A DNA stretch of 61,840 bases from Candidatus Gastranaerophilales bacterium (GTDB lineage Bacteria > Cyanobacteriota > Vampirovibrionia > Gastranaerophilales > Gastranaerophilaceae), in NCBI GenBank assembly GCA_944323285.1, contig CALURV010000030.1, forward strand, positions 1 through 61,840, in the 5' to 3' direction. This document shows, one piece after another, positions 1-9,082 of this stretch. Position 1 is the stretch's first letter; the number at the start of each line of letters is the position of its first letter. The translations under genes were made by a program, and so were the position numbers. The notes under the pieces are model-generated. The model saw nothing but the letters and a program-made list of their open reading frames with translations, did no database searches and was not told the DNA's origin.

Positions 1-2
1 TA

Positions 3-155
3 TATCAAGTATCAGTAAAAGAAAATGCAATAGAAATGGAAGTAAAAAGATTAGATACAATGGTAACAGCTCTGCAACAACAACTGGAAGCAGTAGAAGA
101 AGCAGAAGGTCAAGCTATAGACAGAGCCACACCGAAATTCAAAGGCGTTGGCTAG
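3..155 (+). CDS. C-terminal end of a hypothetical protein (TPKFxGVG family), cut by the window edge
   Basis: The last 50 codons of a gene that begins before the window; frame 3 is open from the edge to a TAG at 153-155. The sequence is a charged, Q/E-rich helix (ALQQQLEAVEEAEGQAIDRA) ending in ATPKFKGVG. The end is closely similar to the C-terminus of the minus-strand protein at 11116-11634, which ends AIERSTPKFNGVG, so the two are paralogs. It is followed directly by a strong intrinsic terminator, so it is not part of the bamA operon. Function unknown; the conserved tail is the only recognisable feature. Confidence 0.8.
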   Translation, partial: YQVSVKENAIEMEVKRLDTMVTALQQQLEAVEEAEGQAIDRATPKFKGVG

Positions 156-176
156 GGTTAGTTTTAATAATAAAAC

Positions 177-204
177 AGAGGAAACAAATTGTTTCCTCTT
201 TTTT
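177..204 (+). terminator. Intrinsic terminator
   Basis: A 9-bp perfect stem (AGAGGAAAC, 177-185, with GTTTCCTCT, 191-199) and a 5-nt loop, followed by a T run. It closes the gene ending at 155 and isolates bamA. Confidence 0.9.
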
Positions 205-259
205 ATATGAAATATTTTATCTATATTGATTTAATAACAATAATAATTTTTTTTGTATA

Positions 260-268
260 TGATATAAT
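260..268 (+). promoter_or_regulatory. Extended -10 promoter for bamA
   Basis: TGATATAAT at 260-268 is an extended -10 element (TGn plus a perfect TATAAT). No good -35 is seen at the usual distance. It lies about 28 bases before the likely bamA ATG, just after the preceding terminator, so it would give a short leader. Confidence 0.5.
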
Positions 269-295
269 CTTATTAAAATATTCTTGGTAGTGGAA

Positions 296-2161
296 ATGAA
301 AATCAAATCTAATCATTTATTCAAGTTTATATTATCAATAATCATAATAACTATATCGGCAAATAATTATTCATATGCTATACAAGAAAGTGACATAGCA
401 GAAATTTCTGATGATTCTAAAATTACAAAAATTGAATTTGAGGGAAACCACTTAATTAATGACTCAGATATCGTAAAAGTAATGAATATGCAAATTGGTG
501 ATATATATAGTAAAGAAATGGTACAACAAAATTTAAAAGCTATATATAAAACAGGTTATTTTTCAGAGAAGATGAAAGCAATTCCAATACCAACCTCACC
601 TGATTCATTAACCTTAAGAATATATTTGGAAGAAAATATACCTATAACAGGTTTCGCAATAACAGGGAATACAGTAGTATCAACAGGAGAAATATTAGAT
701 ATACTTAGTGATTTAGAAGGACAGCCTCAAAATTTAAATACATTATCTGAAGCAGTAAGTCAAGTTGAAGATTTATATGCTTCAAAAGGATATGTTTTAG
801 CAAATGTATCAGATGTTCAAGATGATCCTGACGGTTGTGTAAATATAAATATAGAAGAAGGAAAAATCAATTCAATATCATTTGAAGGTAATAAAAAGAC
901 AAAAGATTTTGTAATAGAAAGAAATATTTTATCGACCCCTGGAAGTGTATATAATGAAAATACATTAAAAGCAGATTTAATGAGATTATATTCTACACAA
1001 GCATTTAAAGATGTAAACCGTGCGATAGAAAGAAGTAATGAAGATCCAAATTCATACGATATAACAATAATACTAGAAGAGCAAAGAACCGGTACAATTT
1101 CACTTGGTGGTGGTGTTGATACGGCAACAGGATTATTTGGACAAGCCGGATTTGTTGAAAATAACTTTTTAGGTAATGGACAAAGAGTTGGTATAAACTT
1201 TATGGCAGGTACTGGTGTAATTATGTCAGACAGTTCTACATTAGATCATGCAAATTTACAAGCAGAAGTAAGCTTCTTTGAACCCAGGCTAAAAGGAACA
1301 GACAATGGTTTATTAGTAAAAGCCTTTGGAAGAGATTTTGGAAGTTATCAGGTTCCACTTGCAATAGAAAGAAGATATGGGGGAGAAGTAGTATTATCAA
1401 GACCATTTAAAAAATATAAAAATCTTCTAGGTGCAATTAAATTTGGCGGTGAATATATAAAAGTAAAAGAAGGAGACTTCAACAAAATTGCACAATTATA
1501 TGATCAACATAATATACCAATTTCAGAGCGTTCTAAGCAATTACAAGGCGGTACATATTTCACGCTCGGACCAAGTTTAGTCTATGATACAAGAGATAAT
1601 GTTTTAAACCCAAGGAATGGTGTTTTAGCAACATTAAGATTTAATGAAAATGTTAATATAACTGATTTTGATTATACACATGGAACTCTAACTGCCGGAA
1701 TAAAAAGATATTTTCCTGTTATGAAAAAATCATCATTCTCTCTATTAGCAAGAGCCGGAGGGAAAATCCACGGCGATATGCCTGAGGTTATGGCCTTTAG
1801 TTTAGGTGGTCCATATACGGTAAGAGGATACAGAATGAGCACAGTTGGTACAGGTGAAGGATTTATGTTAGCATCTGCTGAATTAACTACACCATTCTTT
1901 TTCTTAGATAGAATTGAAAAAGCAAAATTCTTAGATAATATTAAATTCTCAATGTTTGTTGATGCTGGTCAAGTATTTGGAGGTACAATTACCAACAAAC
2001 TATATAACAGACCTGAATATGGTATAGCTGGTGGTATTGGCGTTAAATTATTTATACCAGGTGTAGGTCCTTTATCTATAGATTATGGTATTCCATTCAC
2101 AAATGTTGGAGCCGGAAACAGAAGAGGTGCATTCTCATTTGGTGTCGGAGATGTATTCTAA
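296..2161 (+). CDS. bamA: Outer membrane assembly factor BamA / Omp85 family
   Basis: Core of the machinery that inserts beta-barrel proteins into the outer membrane. I place the start at ATG 296; an in-frame TTG at 284 would only add MVVE before the signal peptide (hydrophobic stretch, then NNYSYA). About three POTRA domains follow (roughly residues 40-115, 115-190 and 190-265; motif KITKIEFEGNHLI), then a C-terminal barrel from about 270. The loop-6 signature VRGY lies in GGPYTVRGYRMS, and the protein ends in an aromatic residue (FGVGDVF), as barrel proteins do. About 620 residues with three POTRAs resembles cyanobacterial Omp85 more than the five-POTRA proteobacterial form. The stop overlaps the tsaE start (TAATG), so the genes are translationally coupled. 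Confidence 0.93.
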   Translation: MKIKSNHLFKFILSIIIITISANNYSYAIQESDIAEISDDSKITKIEFEGNHLINDSDIVKVMNMQIGDIYSKEMVQQNLKAIYKTGYFSEKMKAIPIPTSPDSLTLRIYLEENIPITGFAITGNTVVSTGEILDILSDLEGQPQNLNTLSEAVSQVEDLYASKGYVLANVSDVQDDPDGCVNINIEEGKINSISFEGNKKTKDFVIERNILSTPGSVYNENTLKADLMRLYSTQAFKDVNRAIERSNEDPNSYDITIILEEQRTGTISLGGGVDTATGLFGQAGFVENNFLGNGQRVGINFMAGTGVIMSDSSTLDHANLQAEVSFFEPRLKGTDNGLLVKAFGRDFGSYQVPLAIERRYGGEVVLSRPFKKYKNLLGAIKFGGEYIKVKEGDFNKIAQLYDQHNIPISERSKQLQGGTYFTLGPSLVYDTRDNVLNPRNGVLATLRFNENVNITDFDYTHGTLTAGIKRYFPVMKKSSFSLLARAGGKIHGDMPEVMAFSLGGPYTVRGYRMSTVGTGEGFMLASAELTTPFFFLDRIEKAKFLDNIKFSMFVDAGQVFGGTITNKLYNRPEYGIAGGIGVKLFIPGVGPLSIDYGIPFTNVGAGNRRGAFSFGVGDVF

Positions 2162-2643
2162 TGCAAGTTAATATATTATGTAAAAACATTGACGAAACAG
2201 ATGAACTTGCTAAAAAATTTGCAAGATTAATTGAAGATAAAGGAGCTTTTATTTGTCTATATGGTGATGTAGGTGCAGGCAAAACAGCTTTCACAAAGTG
2301 TGTTTGCAAATATCTTAATGTAAAAGAAAAAGTAACCAGCCCCAGTTTTGTAATTTTAAATGAATATAAAACAGGGAAAATACCTATATATCACTTTGAT
2401 TTATATCGTCTTGAAAAAGAAGGAATTAGCACAATAATTAATGAACTTGAGGAGTATTCAGAAGGTAAAATTCTTACACTTGTTGAATGGGCTGAATTTT
2501 CCCAAAATGCCCTTCCTTTTGAAAGAATAGATATTAATATAAATTATATTGATGAAAATAAAAGAGAATTTATATTTACTCCTATTGGGGGGAAAAATAT
2601 AGAAATTATTAATGGATTAAAATATGAAAATACTAGTCTTTGA
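2161..2643 (+). CDS. tsaE: tRNA t6A biosynthesis ATPase TsaE
   Basis: ATPase that works with TsaB and TsaD to form N6-threonylcarbamoyladenosine at A37 of ANN-decoding tRNAs. The Walker A motif GDVGAGKT is at residues 35-42, followed by the family's VTSPSF and HFDLYRL blocks and an EWAEF segment. At 160 residues it has the usual length. Its start shares one base with the bamA stop and its end overlaps tsaB by 20 bases, so the t6A genes form one unit behind bamA. TsaD and TsaC are not in this window. Confidence 0.93.
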   Translation: MQVNILCKNIDETDELAKKFARLIEDKGAFICLYGDVGAGKTAFTKCVCKYLNVKEKVTSPSFVILNEYKTGKIPIYHFDLYRLEKEGISTIINELEEYSEGKILTLVEWAEFSQNALPFERIDININYIDENKREFIFTPIGGKNIEIINGLKYENTSL

Positions 2644-3298
2644 TACTTGTTTTAATAAATCTTATATAGTATTAAATGAAGATAATATAATCTTATCTTC
2701 AAAAATAATAAACAGCACTGAAGATAACTATCATAGTGCATACCTTATTCCGGAAATAAGAAATATATTAAGAGAAAATAATATTCAAATAAAAGATTTA
2801 GATGCAATTGGAATCAATATTGGTCCCGGAAGTTTTACAGGAATAAGAGCAGGAATAACAATAGCAAGAGTATTAGCACAGCAAGCAAGCTTAAAGCTTG
2901 TAGGCGTTGAATCTTTATTGATTCTTTCTAAATTAAATACAACAGAAAAAAAATCATTGATTATAACAGACGCAAGAAAAAATAAAGTATATATAGCTTT
3001 ATATGATAAAAAGAATACAATAATAGCACCAAAATTAGAAGATAAAGAAAATATAACAAAATACATTGATAATAGTACATTTATTGTTACAGATAGTTCT
3101 ATAAATAGATACTTAAAAGAACTAAATATAGAAAGTACAATATATGAAAATAATGACGAAAATTTCGGTTTATATTTATCTGAAATTGTACATACCAAAA
3201 TTAAAGAAAATAAAGAAGATTATAACTGGGCAAGAGTAAAACCATTATATATACAACAACCATCAATAACAAAACCCAAGGAACAGAGAAATGTATAG
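2624..3298 (+). CDS. tsaB: tRNA t6A biosynthesis protein TsaB
   Basis: Non-catalytic ASKHA-fold partner of TsaD in t6A synthesis. The N-terminus (MKILVFDTC) and the block IGPGSFTGIRAG near residues 66-78 are diagnostic of TsaB. At 224 residues it has typical length. The start lies inside the 3' end of tsaE in another frame, a tight overlap common for this pair, and the end overlaps the following small membrane protein by 8 bases. Confidence 0.93.
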   Translation: MKILVFDTCFNKSYIVLNEDNIILSSKIINSTEDNYHSAYLIPEIRNILRENNIQIKDLDAIGINIGPGSFTGIRAGITIARVLAQQASLKLVGVESLLILSKLNTTEKKSLIITDARKNKVYIALYDKKNTIIAPKLEDKENITKYIDNSTFIVTDSSINRYLKELNIESTIYENNDENFGLYLSEIVHTKIKENKEDYNWARVKPLYIQQPSITKPKEQRNV

Positions 3299-3575
3299 AA
3301 TTGAATTTTCAGGTTGCCTAACAACATTATTAATATTTTTCATAATACTATTTTTGGTAAAAGAATTATGGTGGCTTATTGTAGGAATCGCAATAGTACT
3401 AATTGTTTTATATTATGCAAGATTAATATATAAAACTTTCTTATTAAAAGGAGCAAATGACCAAGAAACATATAAACCAAAGATGGGAGAGGTATATAAA
3501 GTATGCCCATATTGCAATACGAAAGTAAAAGTAACAGCTGTTACATGCCCTGTATGCAAACATGCCTTAAACTAG
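3291..3575 (+). CDS. Small membrane protein with C-terminal zinc ribbon
   Basis: A 94-residue protein with two close hydrophobic stretches (residues about 9-45, rich in L, I, V and W), a short basic linker and a C-terminal zinc ribbon, CPYCNTKVKV...CPVCKHAL: two CPxC knuckles about 14 residues apart. It is probably a membrane-anchored cytoplasmic zinc ribbon. It overlaps tsaB by 8 bases and is the last gene of the bamA-tsaE-tsaB unit, ended by a shared terminator. Function not recognised. Confidence 0.8.
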   Translation: MYRIEFSGCLTTLLIFFIILFLVKELWWLIVGIAIVLIVLYYARLIYKTFLLKGANDQETYKPKMGEVYKVCPYCNTKVKVTAVTCPVCKHALN

Positions 3576-3581
3576 AATATA

Positions 3582-3613
3582 AAAAAACCGTTTGATTTCT
3601 CAAACGGTTTTTC
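3582..3613. terminator. Bidirectional intrinsic terminator between the tsaB operon and HU
   Basis: Stem CCGTTTGA (3588-3595) with TCAAACGG (3600-3607), extended by a flanking A run on the left and T run on the right, so it can end transcription from both sides. It lies exactly between convergent genes. Confidence 0.9.
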
Positions 3614-3627
3614 TATAAAGATAAAGC

Positions 3628-3900
3628 TTATTTCACAGCATCTTTGAATTTTTTACCAGCAGAGAATGCAGGAACAGTTTTAGCAGCAATTTTGATAGCT
3701 GCGCCAGTTTGAGGGTTACGACCTGTTCTAGCTTTTCTTTTGCGAGCTTCAAAAGTACCAAAGCCAACTAAAGTAACTTTTTTACCTTTAGCAACTGTTT
3801 TTTGTACTGTATCAATTGTAGCACTTAAAACATCTGCTGCAGCTTTTTGTGAAACTTTTGCTTTTTTTGCAACTTCTTTTACTAATTCTTCTTTGTTCAT
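3628..3900 (-). CDS. HU family nucleoid DNA-binding protein
   Basis: Histone-like protein that binds and bends DNA as a dimer. It has the standard 90 residues: an N-terminal helical body (MNKEELVKEVAKKAKVS), the core VGFGTFEARKRKARTGRNPQ and the beta-arm region ending in VPAFSAGKKFKDAVK. The Shine-Dalgarno is very strong (GAGGAGG, six or seven bases before ATG), fitting high expression. Its promoter is upstream at 3929-3956 and it shares a terminator with the tsaB operon. HU and IHF subunits cannot be separated with certainty by eye, but an HU homodimer is most likely. Confidence 0.95.
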   Translation of the reverse strand: MNKEELVKEVAKKAKVSQKAAADVLSATIDTVQKTVAKGKKVTLVGFGTFEARKRKARTGRNPQTGAAIKIAAKTVPAFSAGKKFKDAVK

Positions 3901-3928
3901 AAGAACCTCCTCTTGTATTACAAAGATT

Positions 3929-3956
3929 ATTATACTTATATTTCAAGTTTTGGCAA
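3929..3956 (-). promoter_or_regulatory. Sigma-70-type promoter for the HU gene
   Basis: On the minus strand, TTGCCA (3951-3956), a 16-bp spacer and TATAAT (3929-3934). The -10 is perfect, and transcription would start about 25 bases before the HU ATG. Confidence 0.65.
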
Positions 3957-3995
3957 TACTTTTAATATATTTTTTTTATTTTTTTCAATAAAAAG

Positions 3996-5537
3996 TTAAT
4001 TTATTGAAAAAATAACTATTGAAGCTGGCCTCATTTTCGCAGTATATGTTGATTTTACAAGCTTTCCGGAATCAATATCTTTTATAAAATTAATTTTTGA
4101 TTTTTTTGATATTTTCTTTACTTTAATATTTACATTTTCACTATTAATAAGATTTCTATTTATTATTACAACAATAGACTTATCTTTATATATTCTTTGG
4201 AAGGCAAAGATTCTTTCATTGTCCGACTTAAGAGGAACAAAACTGCCTTTAGTTATAACATCAAGATAGCTATTTCTTAATCTCATAGCTAAAACATGTT
4301 CATCTATTAAGATTTTTGAATCAGTACCCGGTTTCCTTGAAAAATTAAAAATGTCAATCTGTCCCTGATGAACATAGTAGAATTCATCATCGGTATAAGT
4401 TTCGTTAGCTTTCTTATTAGAATATTCATACATATAATCATCTGCTTGCAAAAAACCATCAACATAGTAAGGATTAAGAGGTAAAGTAGCATTTAGCCAA
4501 ATAATAATTTTAGAAAAATTTTCACCGCCAATTAACAGCGGACTAACCTCGTCATGGGTTTCAAAGCTGCCAATAACTGATTTTTTATCGGAATACTTAT
4601 TTAATATTTTTTGACGATTTATAATAGAATCAGAAAGATTTTTCATTTTTTTCCAATTTTTTAATTCGAAAAAGTCTCCATAATATCCATCAAAACCAGC
4701 TTCCAAGAGTTTTTTATAATCAGTAAAAAAAGCTTTATCTGAAGCAGGTTTTGTCCAACTTTCAGAAGCTTCAGCTAAAAATAATAATCCTTCTTTTTTG
4801 CTTCTTGCATAACTAATTAGTTCCTTCCAAAAGATGTAAGGTTTTAATGTTGCAACATCAGCACGAATACCATCAACTCCAATATTAATCATATAGTTTA
4901 CAAATATTTTATGAAGTACAAATATATCAGAAGACAAAAGTTCAGTAGGTTTATCAGAAATTTTAAATAATCTGACATCCATCCAATCAGCAGGAATAAA
5001 AGGGGATCCATCTTCACTTAAGACAAATAAATCCGGTCTATTTATATATAAATCATAAGCCCCACAGCTTGGTAAATCAACAATAACTTTTATTCCCCTA
5101 TTATGACATTCATCAATAAATTTTTTTGCTTGTTCTTTTGGCGATAAATCACTTTGAGCATCAACAAGCTGCAAATTAACAGAATGAAAATCAGCAAGCG
5201 CATATAAGGAACCTGCAGTTCCAAGAGCTTTTATTTTACCAACCGGGGTAATTGGCAAAAGATGAATAGTATTTATTTCAAGTTTTTTTAATTCATCTAA
5301 TCTATCAATAGCATTAATAAAAGACCCTGGTGTTTCACCTTCATAAAAGTCAATTATTCCATTACCATTTTTATCATTAGCATTAAAAGTTCTTAAATTA
5401 ATTGAATAAATTACAGCTTTATTATTTTGAAATAATTCTCTTAAATCAGATTTATTTTCAACATTTTCTTGTGCAAATACAATAACTGATTGAAATAGAA
5501 ATAAACAAGTTAATATAAATATTTTCTTCAAAGACAT
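3996..5537 (-). CDS. Secreted GH13 alpha-amylase-family glycosidase
   Basis: Exported alpha-glucan hydrolase or transglycosylase. A Sec signal peptide covers residues 1-22 (basic start, hydrophobic core, VFAQ). The (beta/alpha)8 barrel carries the GH13 triad in order: nucleophile Asp227 in GIRADVA, acid/base Glu256 in FLAEASE, and His328-Asp329 in FETHDE. A calcium-site-like stretch DKNGNGIIDF lies near residue 58, and a beta-rich C-terminal domain follows the barrel. At 513 residues it is complete. Substrate (starch, maltodextrin or other) cannot be read from the sequence. Functional partners could be the sugar SBP at 13 kb, the permease at 25 kb and GlgA at 58 kb, but they are not in one operon. 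Confidence 0.88.
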   Translation of the reverse strand: MSLKKIFILTCLFLFQSVIVFAQENVENKSDLRELFQNNKAVIYSINLRTFNANDKNGNGIIDFYEGETPGSFINAIDRLDELKKLEINTIHLLPITPVGKIKALGTAGSLYALADFHSVNLQLVDAQSDLSPKEQAKKFIDECHNRGIKVIVDLPSCGAYDLYINRPDLFVLSEDGSPFIPADWMDVRLFKISDKPTELLSSDIFVLHKIFVNYMINIGVDGIRADVATLKPYIFWKELISYARSKKEGLLFLAEASESWTKPASDKAFFTDYKKLLEAGFDGYYGDFFELKNWKKMKNLSDSIINRQKILNKYSDKKSVIGSFETHDEVSPLLIGGENFSKIIIWLNATLPLNPYYVDGFLQADDYMYEYSNKKANETYTDDEFYYVHQGQIDIFNFSRKPGTDSKILIDEHVLAMRLRNSYLDVITKGSFVPLKSDNERIFAFQRIYKDKSIVVIINRNLINSENVNIKVKKISKKSKINFIKDIDSGKLVKSTYTAKMRPASIVIFSIN

Positions 5538-5596
5538 ACAAAAAATCCTTAATTATCTAATTTTGAGTATACCATAAATTTCCATTGTAAAATTCA

Positions 5597-5625
5597 ATGA
5601 CAAGTAATTATATTTGTCATATAAT
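5597..5625 (+). promoter_or_regulatory. Promoter for pheS with an overlapping dyad
   Basis: ATGACA (5597-5602), a 17-bp spacer and TATAAT (5620-5625), about 30 bases before the pheS ATG. The -35 and the spacer end form an inverted repeat, ATGACAA (5597-5603) and TTGTCAT (5614-5620), so a dimeric repressor could cover the promoter. The promoter is fairly clear; the operator is speculative. Confidence 0.65.
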
Positions 5626-5654
5626 TCTTTTAGTAGATATACAAAGAGGCTTTT

Positions 5655-6689
5655 ATGAAAGAGAATTTGGAACTTATTTTAAAGAATGCATCAGAAGAAA
5701 TAAATAAAGCACAAACAATGCAAAATTTAGAAGATATAAAATTAAAATATTTAAGCAGAAAAGGTGAATTAAACTCAATAAAGAAGAATTTAAAGGACTT
5801 ATCAGACGAAGATAAAAGAATCATTGGTGCATTAGCAAATAAAGTTTCAAATGAATTGGAAGAATTAATAACAAAAAAGAATGAAGAAATATATAAAATA
5901 GAATTAAATAAAAAACTAAATGAAGAAAAGATAGATATAACTCTGCCATCAGATTTCAGACCACAAGGAAAAGTTCATCCATTAACACAAACAGTAAGTG
6001 AAATAGTTGAAATATTTCAAGGGATGGGTTTTTCTTTAGTGAAATCGGAAAATAGTCCTGAAGTTGAGACGGAATATATAAATTTTGACATGTTAAATTT
6101 CCCACCTGATCATCCGGCAAAAGACATGCAAGACACATTTTATACAAAAGTTGCACCAAATGTTATATTAAGAAGTCAAACATCAGGGGCCCAAATAAGA
6201 CAAATGCTAAATCAAAAACCACCAATAAGAGTAATATCTCCAGGCAGAGTATATAGATGTGAATCTGTAAGTGCACGAAAAAATAATCTTTTCCATCAAA
6301 TAGAAGGACTTATGGTTGATACAGATATTTCTTTTGGTGATTTAAAAGGAGTCTTGAATGAATTTGTAAGATTGTATTTTGGAGTAAACAGACCAACAAG
6401 GTTCAGAGCAAGTTATTTCCCATTTACAGAACCAAGTGCGGAAGTAGATGTACAATGTATAATGTGCGGAGGTAAGGGTTGCAGAACTTGTAGCGGTACA
6501 GGATGGCTTGAAGTATTGGGTTCGGGAATGGTACATGCCAATGTTTTAAGAAATGTAGGAATTGATCCTGAAGTATATTCAGGTTTTGCATTTGGTATGG
6601 GAGTTGAAAGACTTACCATGTTAAAATATGCTATTAATGATATAAGATTATTCTTTAATAATGATATTAGATTTTTGAAACAATTTTAA
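5655..6689 (+). CDS. pheS: Phenylalanine--tRNA ligase alpha subunit
   Basis: Catalytic subunit of the class II PheRS, which charges tRNA-Phe. N-terminal coiled coil (about 1-85), then the class II core with HPLTQT near residue 108, the acceptor block [10 protein letters not shown], and the C-terminal end [14 protein letters not shown]...[11 protein letters not shown] (motif 3). The Cys-containing [14 protein letters not shown] insert is normal for bacterial PheS. GAGGC precedes the ATG. The beta subunit gene pheT is not adjacent: hisF follows two bases after the stop. Confidence 0.97.
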   Translation: MKENLELILKNASEEINKAQTMQNLEDIKLKYLSRKGELNSIKKNLKDLSDEDKRIIGALANKVSNELEELITKKNEEIYKIELNKKLNEEKIDITLPSDFRPQGKVHPLTQTVSEIVEIFQGMGFSLVKSENSPEVETEYINFDMLNFPPDHPAKDMQDTFYTKVAPNVILRSQTSGAQIRQMLNQKPPIRVISPGRVYRCESVSARKNNLFHQIEGLMVDTDISFGDLKGVLNEFVRLYFGVNRPTRFRASYFPFTEPSAEVDVQCIMCGGKGCRTCSGTGWLEVLGSGMVHANVLRNVGIDPEVYSGFAFGMGVERLTMLKYAINDIRLFFNNDIRFLKQF

Positions 6690-6691
6690 TT

Positions 6692-7450
6692 ATGCTGGCA
6701 AAAAGAATCATACCTTGTTTAGATGTAAAAAATGGTGAAACTGTAAAAGGAATAAATTTTGAAAATTTACGCTATGCAGGTAATCCTGTAGCTTTAGCAA
6801 AAAAATATTCAGAAGAAGGCGCAGATGAACTTGTTTTTCTTGATATCACAGCAACAAATGAAGAAAGAAAAACAACAATAGAAATGGTAGAAAAAGTAGC
6901 AAAACAAGTTTTTATTCCCTTTACAGTAGGCGGGGGAATAAAAACCCTTGATGATATGAAAAAACTTTTACTTGCAGGTGCCGATAAAGTAGCCATAAAT
7001 TCAGCAGCAGTAAAAAATCCTGATTTGATAAGCAGTGCATCAATGTATTTTGGTTCACAATGTATTGTTGTAGCTGTTGATGCAAAAAGAGAAAATAATG
7101 ATTTTTATGTTCATACAAATGCAGGAAAAATTAATAGCGGAAAAAGGTTATATGATTGGCTGATAGAAATTGAAAAAAGAGGCGCAGGTGAAATATTGCT
7201 TACTTCTATGGACGCTGATGGAACACAAAATGGATTTGATATAGAAATGACAAAACTTGCCGCTTTAAATCTAAATATTCCTGTAATAGCTTCAGGCGGA
7301 GCCGGCCCTAACAAAAAACATTTTACAGATATCTTCAAATTGGGATTTGCAGATGCTGCTTTAGCTGCTTCTATTTTCCACTTTGACACGCTTAATATTC
7401 CGACATTAAAAAATTCATTAAAAAAAGAAGGTATTGAGGTACGATTATAA
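6692..7450 (+). CDS. hisF: Imidazole glycerol phosphate synthase cyclase subunit HisF
   Basis: With the glutaminase HisH it converts PRFAR to imidazole glycerol phosphate and AICAR, joining histidine and purine synthesis. The protein starts [12 protein letters not shown]; catalytic Asp11 and Asp130 (VVAVDAKR) fall at their canonical positions. Phosphate-binding loops are TVGGGI and IASGGAG. It is 252 residues and complete. It begins two bases after pheS, and no other his gene is in the window, so histidine genes are scattered here. The last base of its stop is the first base of the next start (TAATG). Confidence 0.97.
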   Translation: MLAKRIIPCLDVKNGETVKGINFENLRYAGNPVALAKKYSEEGADELVFLDITATNEERKTTIEMVEKVAKQVFIPFTVGGGIKTLDDMKKLLLAGADKVAINSAAVKNPDLISSASMYFGSQCIVVAVDAKRENNDFYVHTNAGKINSGKRLYDWLIEIEKRGAGEILLTSMDADGTQNGFDIEMTKLAALNLNIPVIASGGAGPNKKHFTDIFKLGFADAALAASIFHFDTLNIPTLKNSLKKEGIEVRL

Positions 7451-8049
7451 TGGCAGAAGAAAAAGTAAAATTTGATCCGGGAATTGGTGAGCTTGTATTA
7501 AATTTAAATGATTTTGTAAATAATGTATATTCACAATTAATGTCCTTTCAAACAATTCATCAAAAAAGAGCACGTTTCAAATTATATGCAACTAAAATTC
7601 AAAAATATATAAAAAACAACATTGCATTTTATCTCGGATGCCTTTTATGGGCTTATTATATATACCAAAACAATATAAATTCTCCAAAAGAAATAGAAGG
7701 AAATGTTTTTCTAAATATGCCTAAAGAAGAAAAAGAAAAATATGATTATATGCTGCAAGTTAATTTCATAGAAAATTATATTGATTGTTTTGAAAGAGAT
7801 TCCCTATATTATACAGGTAAAAAAATTGTAATTCCAAGAGAATGGAAGAACATTTTAGAACTATATATTGAATTTATAGAATTAAATAAAGGTTTTATAG
7901 ACACTAAATATACAGCAGATATTAAACTTCCTGAAAAAATAAAAGAAGTCTCTATAAATTTAGATATAAATTCACTGATAAAAGAAGTAATAAAAAAAGA
8001 AGACCTTGAAATATTAATGAATATTGATAATTTACCCGATTTATCTTGA
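7450..8049 (+). CDS. Hypothetical alpha-helical protein
   Basis: A 199-residue protein of unknown function. It is mostly predicted helix, with one hydrophobic patch near residues 58-72 (AFYLGCLLWAYYIY) that could be a buried helix rather than a membrane span. There is no signal peptide and no motif I recognise. It is translationally coupled to hisF (TAATG) and followed 43 bases later by the HEAT-repeat protein, so it belongs to the pheS-hisF transcription unit. Confidence 0.75.
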   Translation: MAEEKVKFDPGIGELVLNLNDFVNNVYSQLMSFQTIHQKRARFKLYATKIQKYIKNNIAFYLGCLLWAYYIYQNNINSPKEIEGNVFLNMPKEEKEKYDYMLQVNFIENYIDCFERDSLYYTGKKIVIPREWKNILELYIEFIELNKGFIDTKYTADIKLPEKIKEVSINLDINSLIKEVIKKEDLEILMNIDNLPDLS

Positions 8050-8092
8050 TATAGTTTTATTTTTTATATATTCTATACATGTGTACTAATAC

Positions 8093-9082
8093 ATGCTGGC
8101 TATGGAAGAAAAGATAAATTTACCCTTTGAACAATTAGCAAATAAGTGTGATGTTATTAATCCGCAGAACCCTAAAGAAACAATAGAAAAAATTACAGGG
8201 CTAAGCGTAGATTTTCCTAGTGAACATTTAGTTTTAATATATAATTACTTTTTTGAGATTTCTAATTCATATGAAGTTTTAATGTTTTTATTACATAAAA
8301 TCGATAAATATAAAGATAAAACAAGCAGAGCATTATTAATAGATTCTTTATTAATGAAATCAAAACTTGCGCAAAGAATACCTGATCCGGATAATCTTAC
8401 ACGAATTAGAGTAAATATTACAAAGGCACTTGCTAATACAAAAGATTCACAAGCTGTGTATCCTTTATTATATTGTCTAAACAGCAAAGAAGAAAATTAC
8501 AAAGTAAAATTATCTTGTGCTGAAGCTTTAGGTAAAATTGGTGATAAATATGCAGTATTGCCATTAATGAAAATAGTAGAAGATGAAACAGAATCTTCTG
8601 TTTACGTAAAAGAGTCTGCTGTTTCAGCTCTTGGGATGATTGGAGATGATAAAGCTGTTGATTCTTTAGTATCTATTTTAGAGAGTAAAAAAGGGTTTTT
8701 GGATAAATTCACTTTTTTAAAAGAACGAGCGCTAGAAGCTTTAAACAAATTAAACTACAATTTAAAAAATGAACGAGTACATAATGCATTAGTAAAATCA
8801 TTACGAGATGAATCACCTCAAATCAGAATAAATGCAATTGAAGTATTGATGAATTCTGAAGATGAAAGAGCCGAAGATTTAATAAGAAATATGCTTAATG
8901 ATAATAATAGAGAAGTTGTTCAAAATGCTGTTATTGCTCTATATAATATGCTAGGTAATAATATTTTAAATGAGATTATTAATGGTGATGAATTTTCGGA
9001 TAAGGCAAGAACAGAAGCTTTAAAACTTCAAGAAGATATTATAGAAGAAGGTGTAGAAGAGGCAGAAAATAATGATGAATAA
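8093..9082 (+). CDS. HEAT-repeat protein
   Basis: A cytoplasmic scaffold-type protein of 329 residues. From about residue 100 it holds several PBS-lyase-type HEAT repeats, seen in the periodic phrases VYPLLYCLNSKEE, AEALGKIGDKYAVLPLMKIV, VSALGMIGDDKAVDSLVSIL and NAIEVLMNSEDERAEDLI. The C-terminus is acidic. In cyanobacteria such proteins include phycobilin lyases, but nothing else in the window supports a pigment role, so a protein-interaction role is safer. Start ATG 8093 or 8102 (MEEKIN) is undecided, as neither has a clear ribosome-binding site. The end overlaps queC. Confidence 0.85.
   Translation: MLAMEEKINLPFEQLANKCDVINPQNPKETIEKITGLSVDFPSEHLVLIYNYFFEISNSYEVLMFLLHKIDKYKDKTSRALLIDSLLMKSKLAQRIPDPDNLTRIRVNITKALANTKDSQAVYPLLYCLNSKEENYKVKLSCAEALGKIGDKYAVLPLMKIVEDETESSVYVKESAVSALGMIGDDKAVDSLVSILESKKGFLDKFTFLKERALEALNKLNYNLKNERVHNALVKSLRDESPQIRINAIEVLMNSEDERAEDLIRNMLNDNNREVVQNAVIALYNMLGNNILNEIINGDEFSDKARTEALKLQEDIIEEGVEEAENNDE

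Noticed and set aside
2785-3198. 137-codon frame on the minus strand inside tsaB
   Set aside because: Shadow of tsaB; hydrophobic composition comes from reading an AT-rich gene backwards and no motif is present.
3740-3991. 83-codon plus-strand frame over the HU gene and its promoter
   Set aside because: Lies opposite a certain HU gene; sequence is an antisense artefact.
8102-9082. Phycobilin lyase (CpcE/F type) for the HEAT-repeat protein
   Set aside because: HEAT repeats alone are not specific and there is no photosynthetic or phycobilisome gene here.
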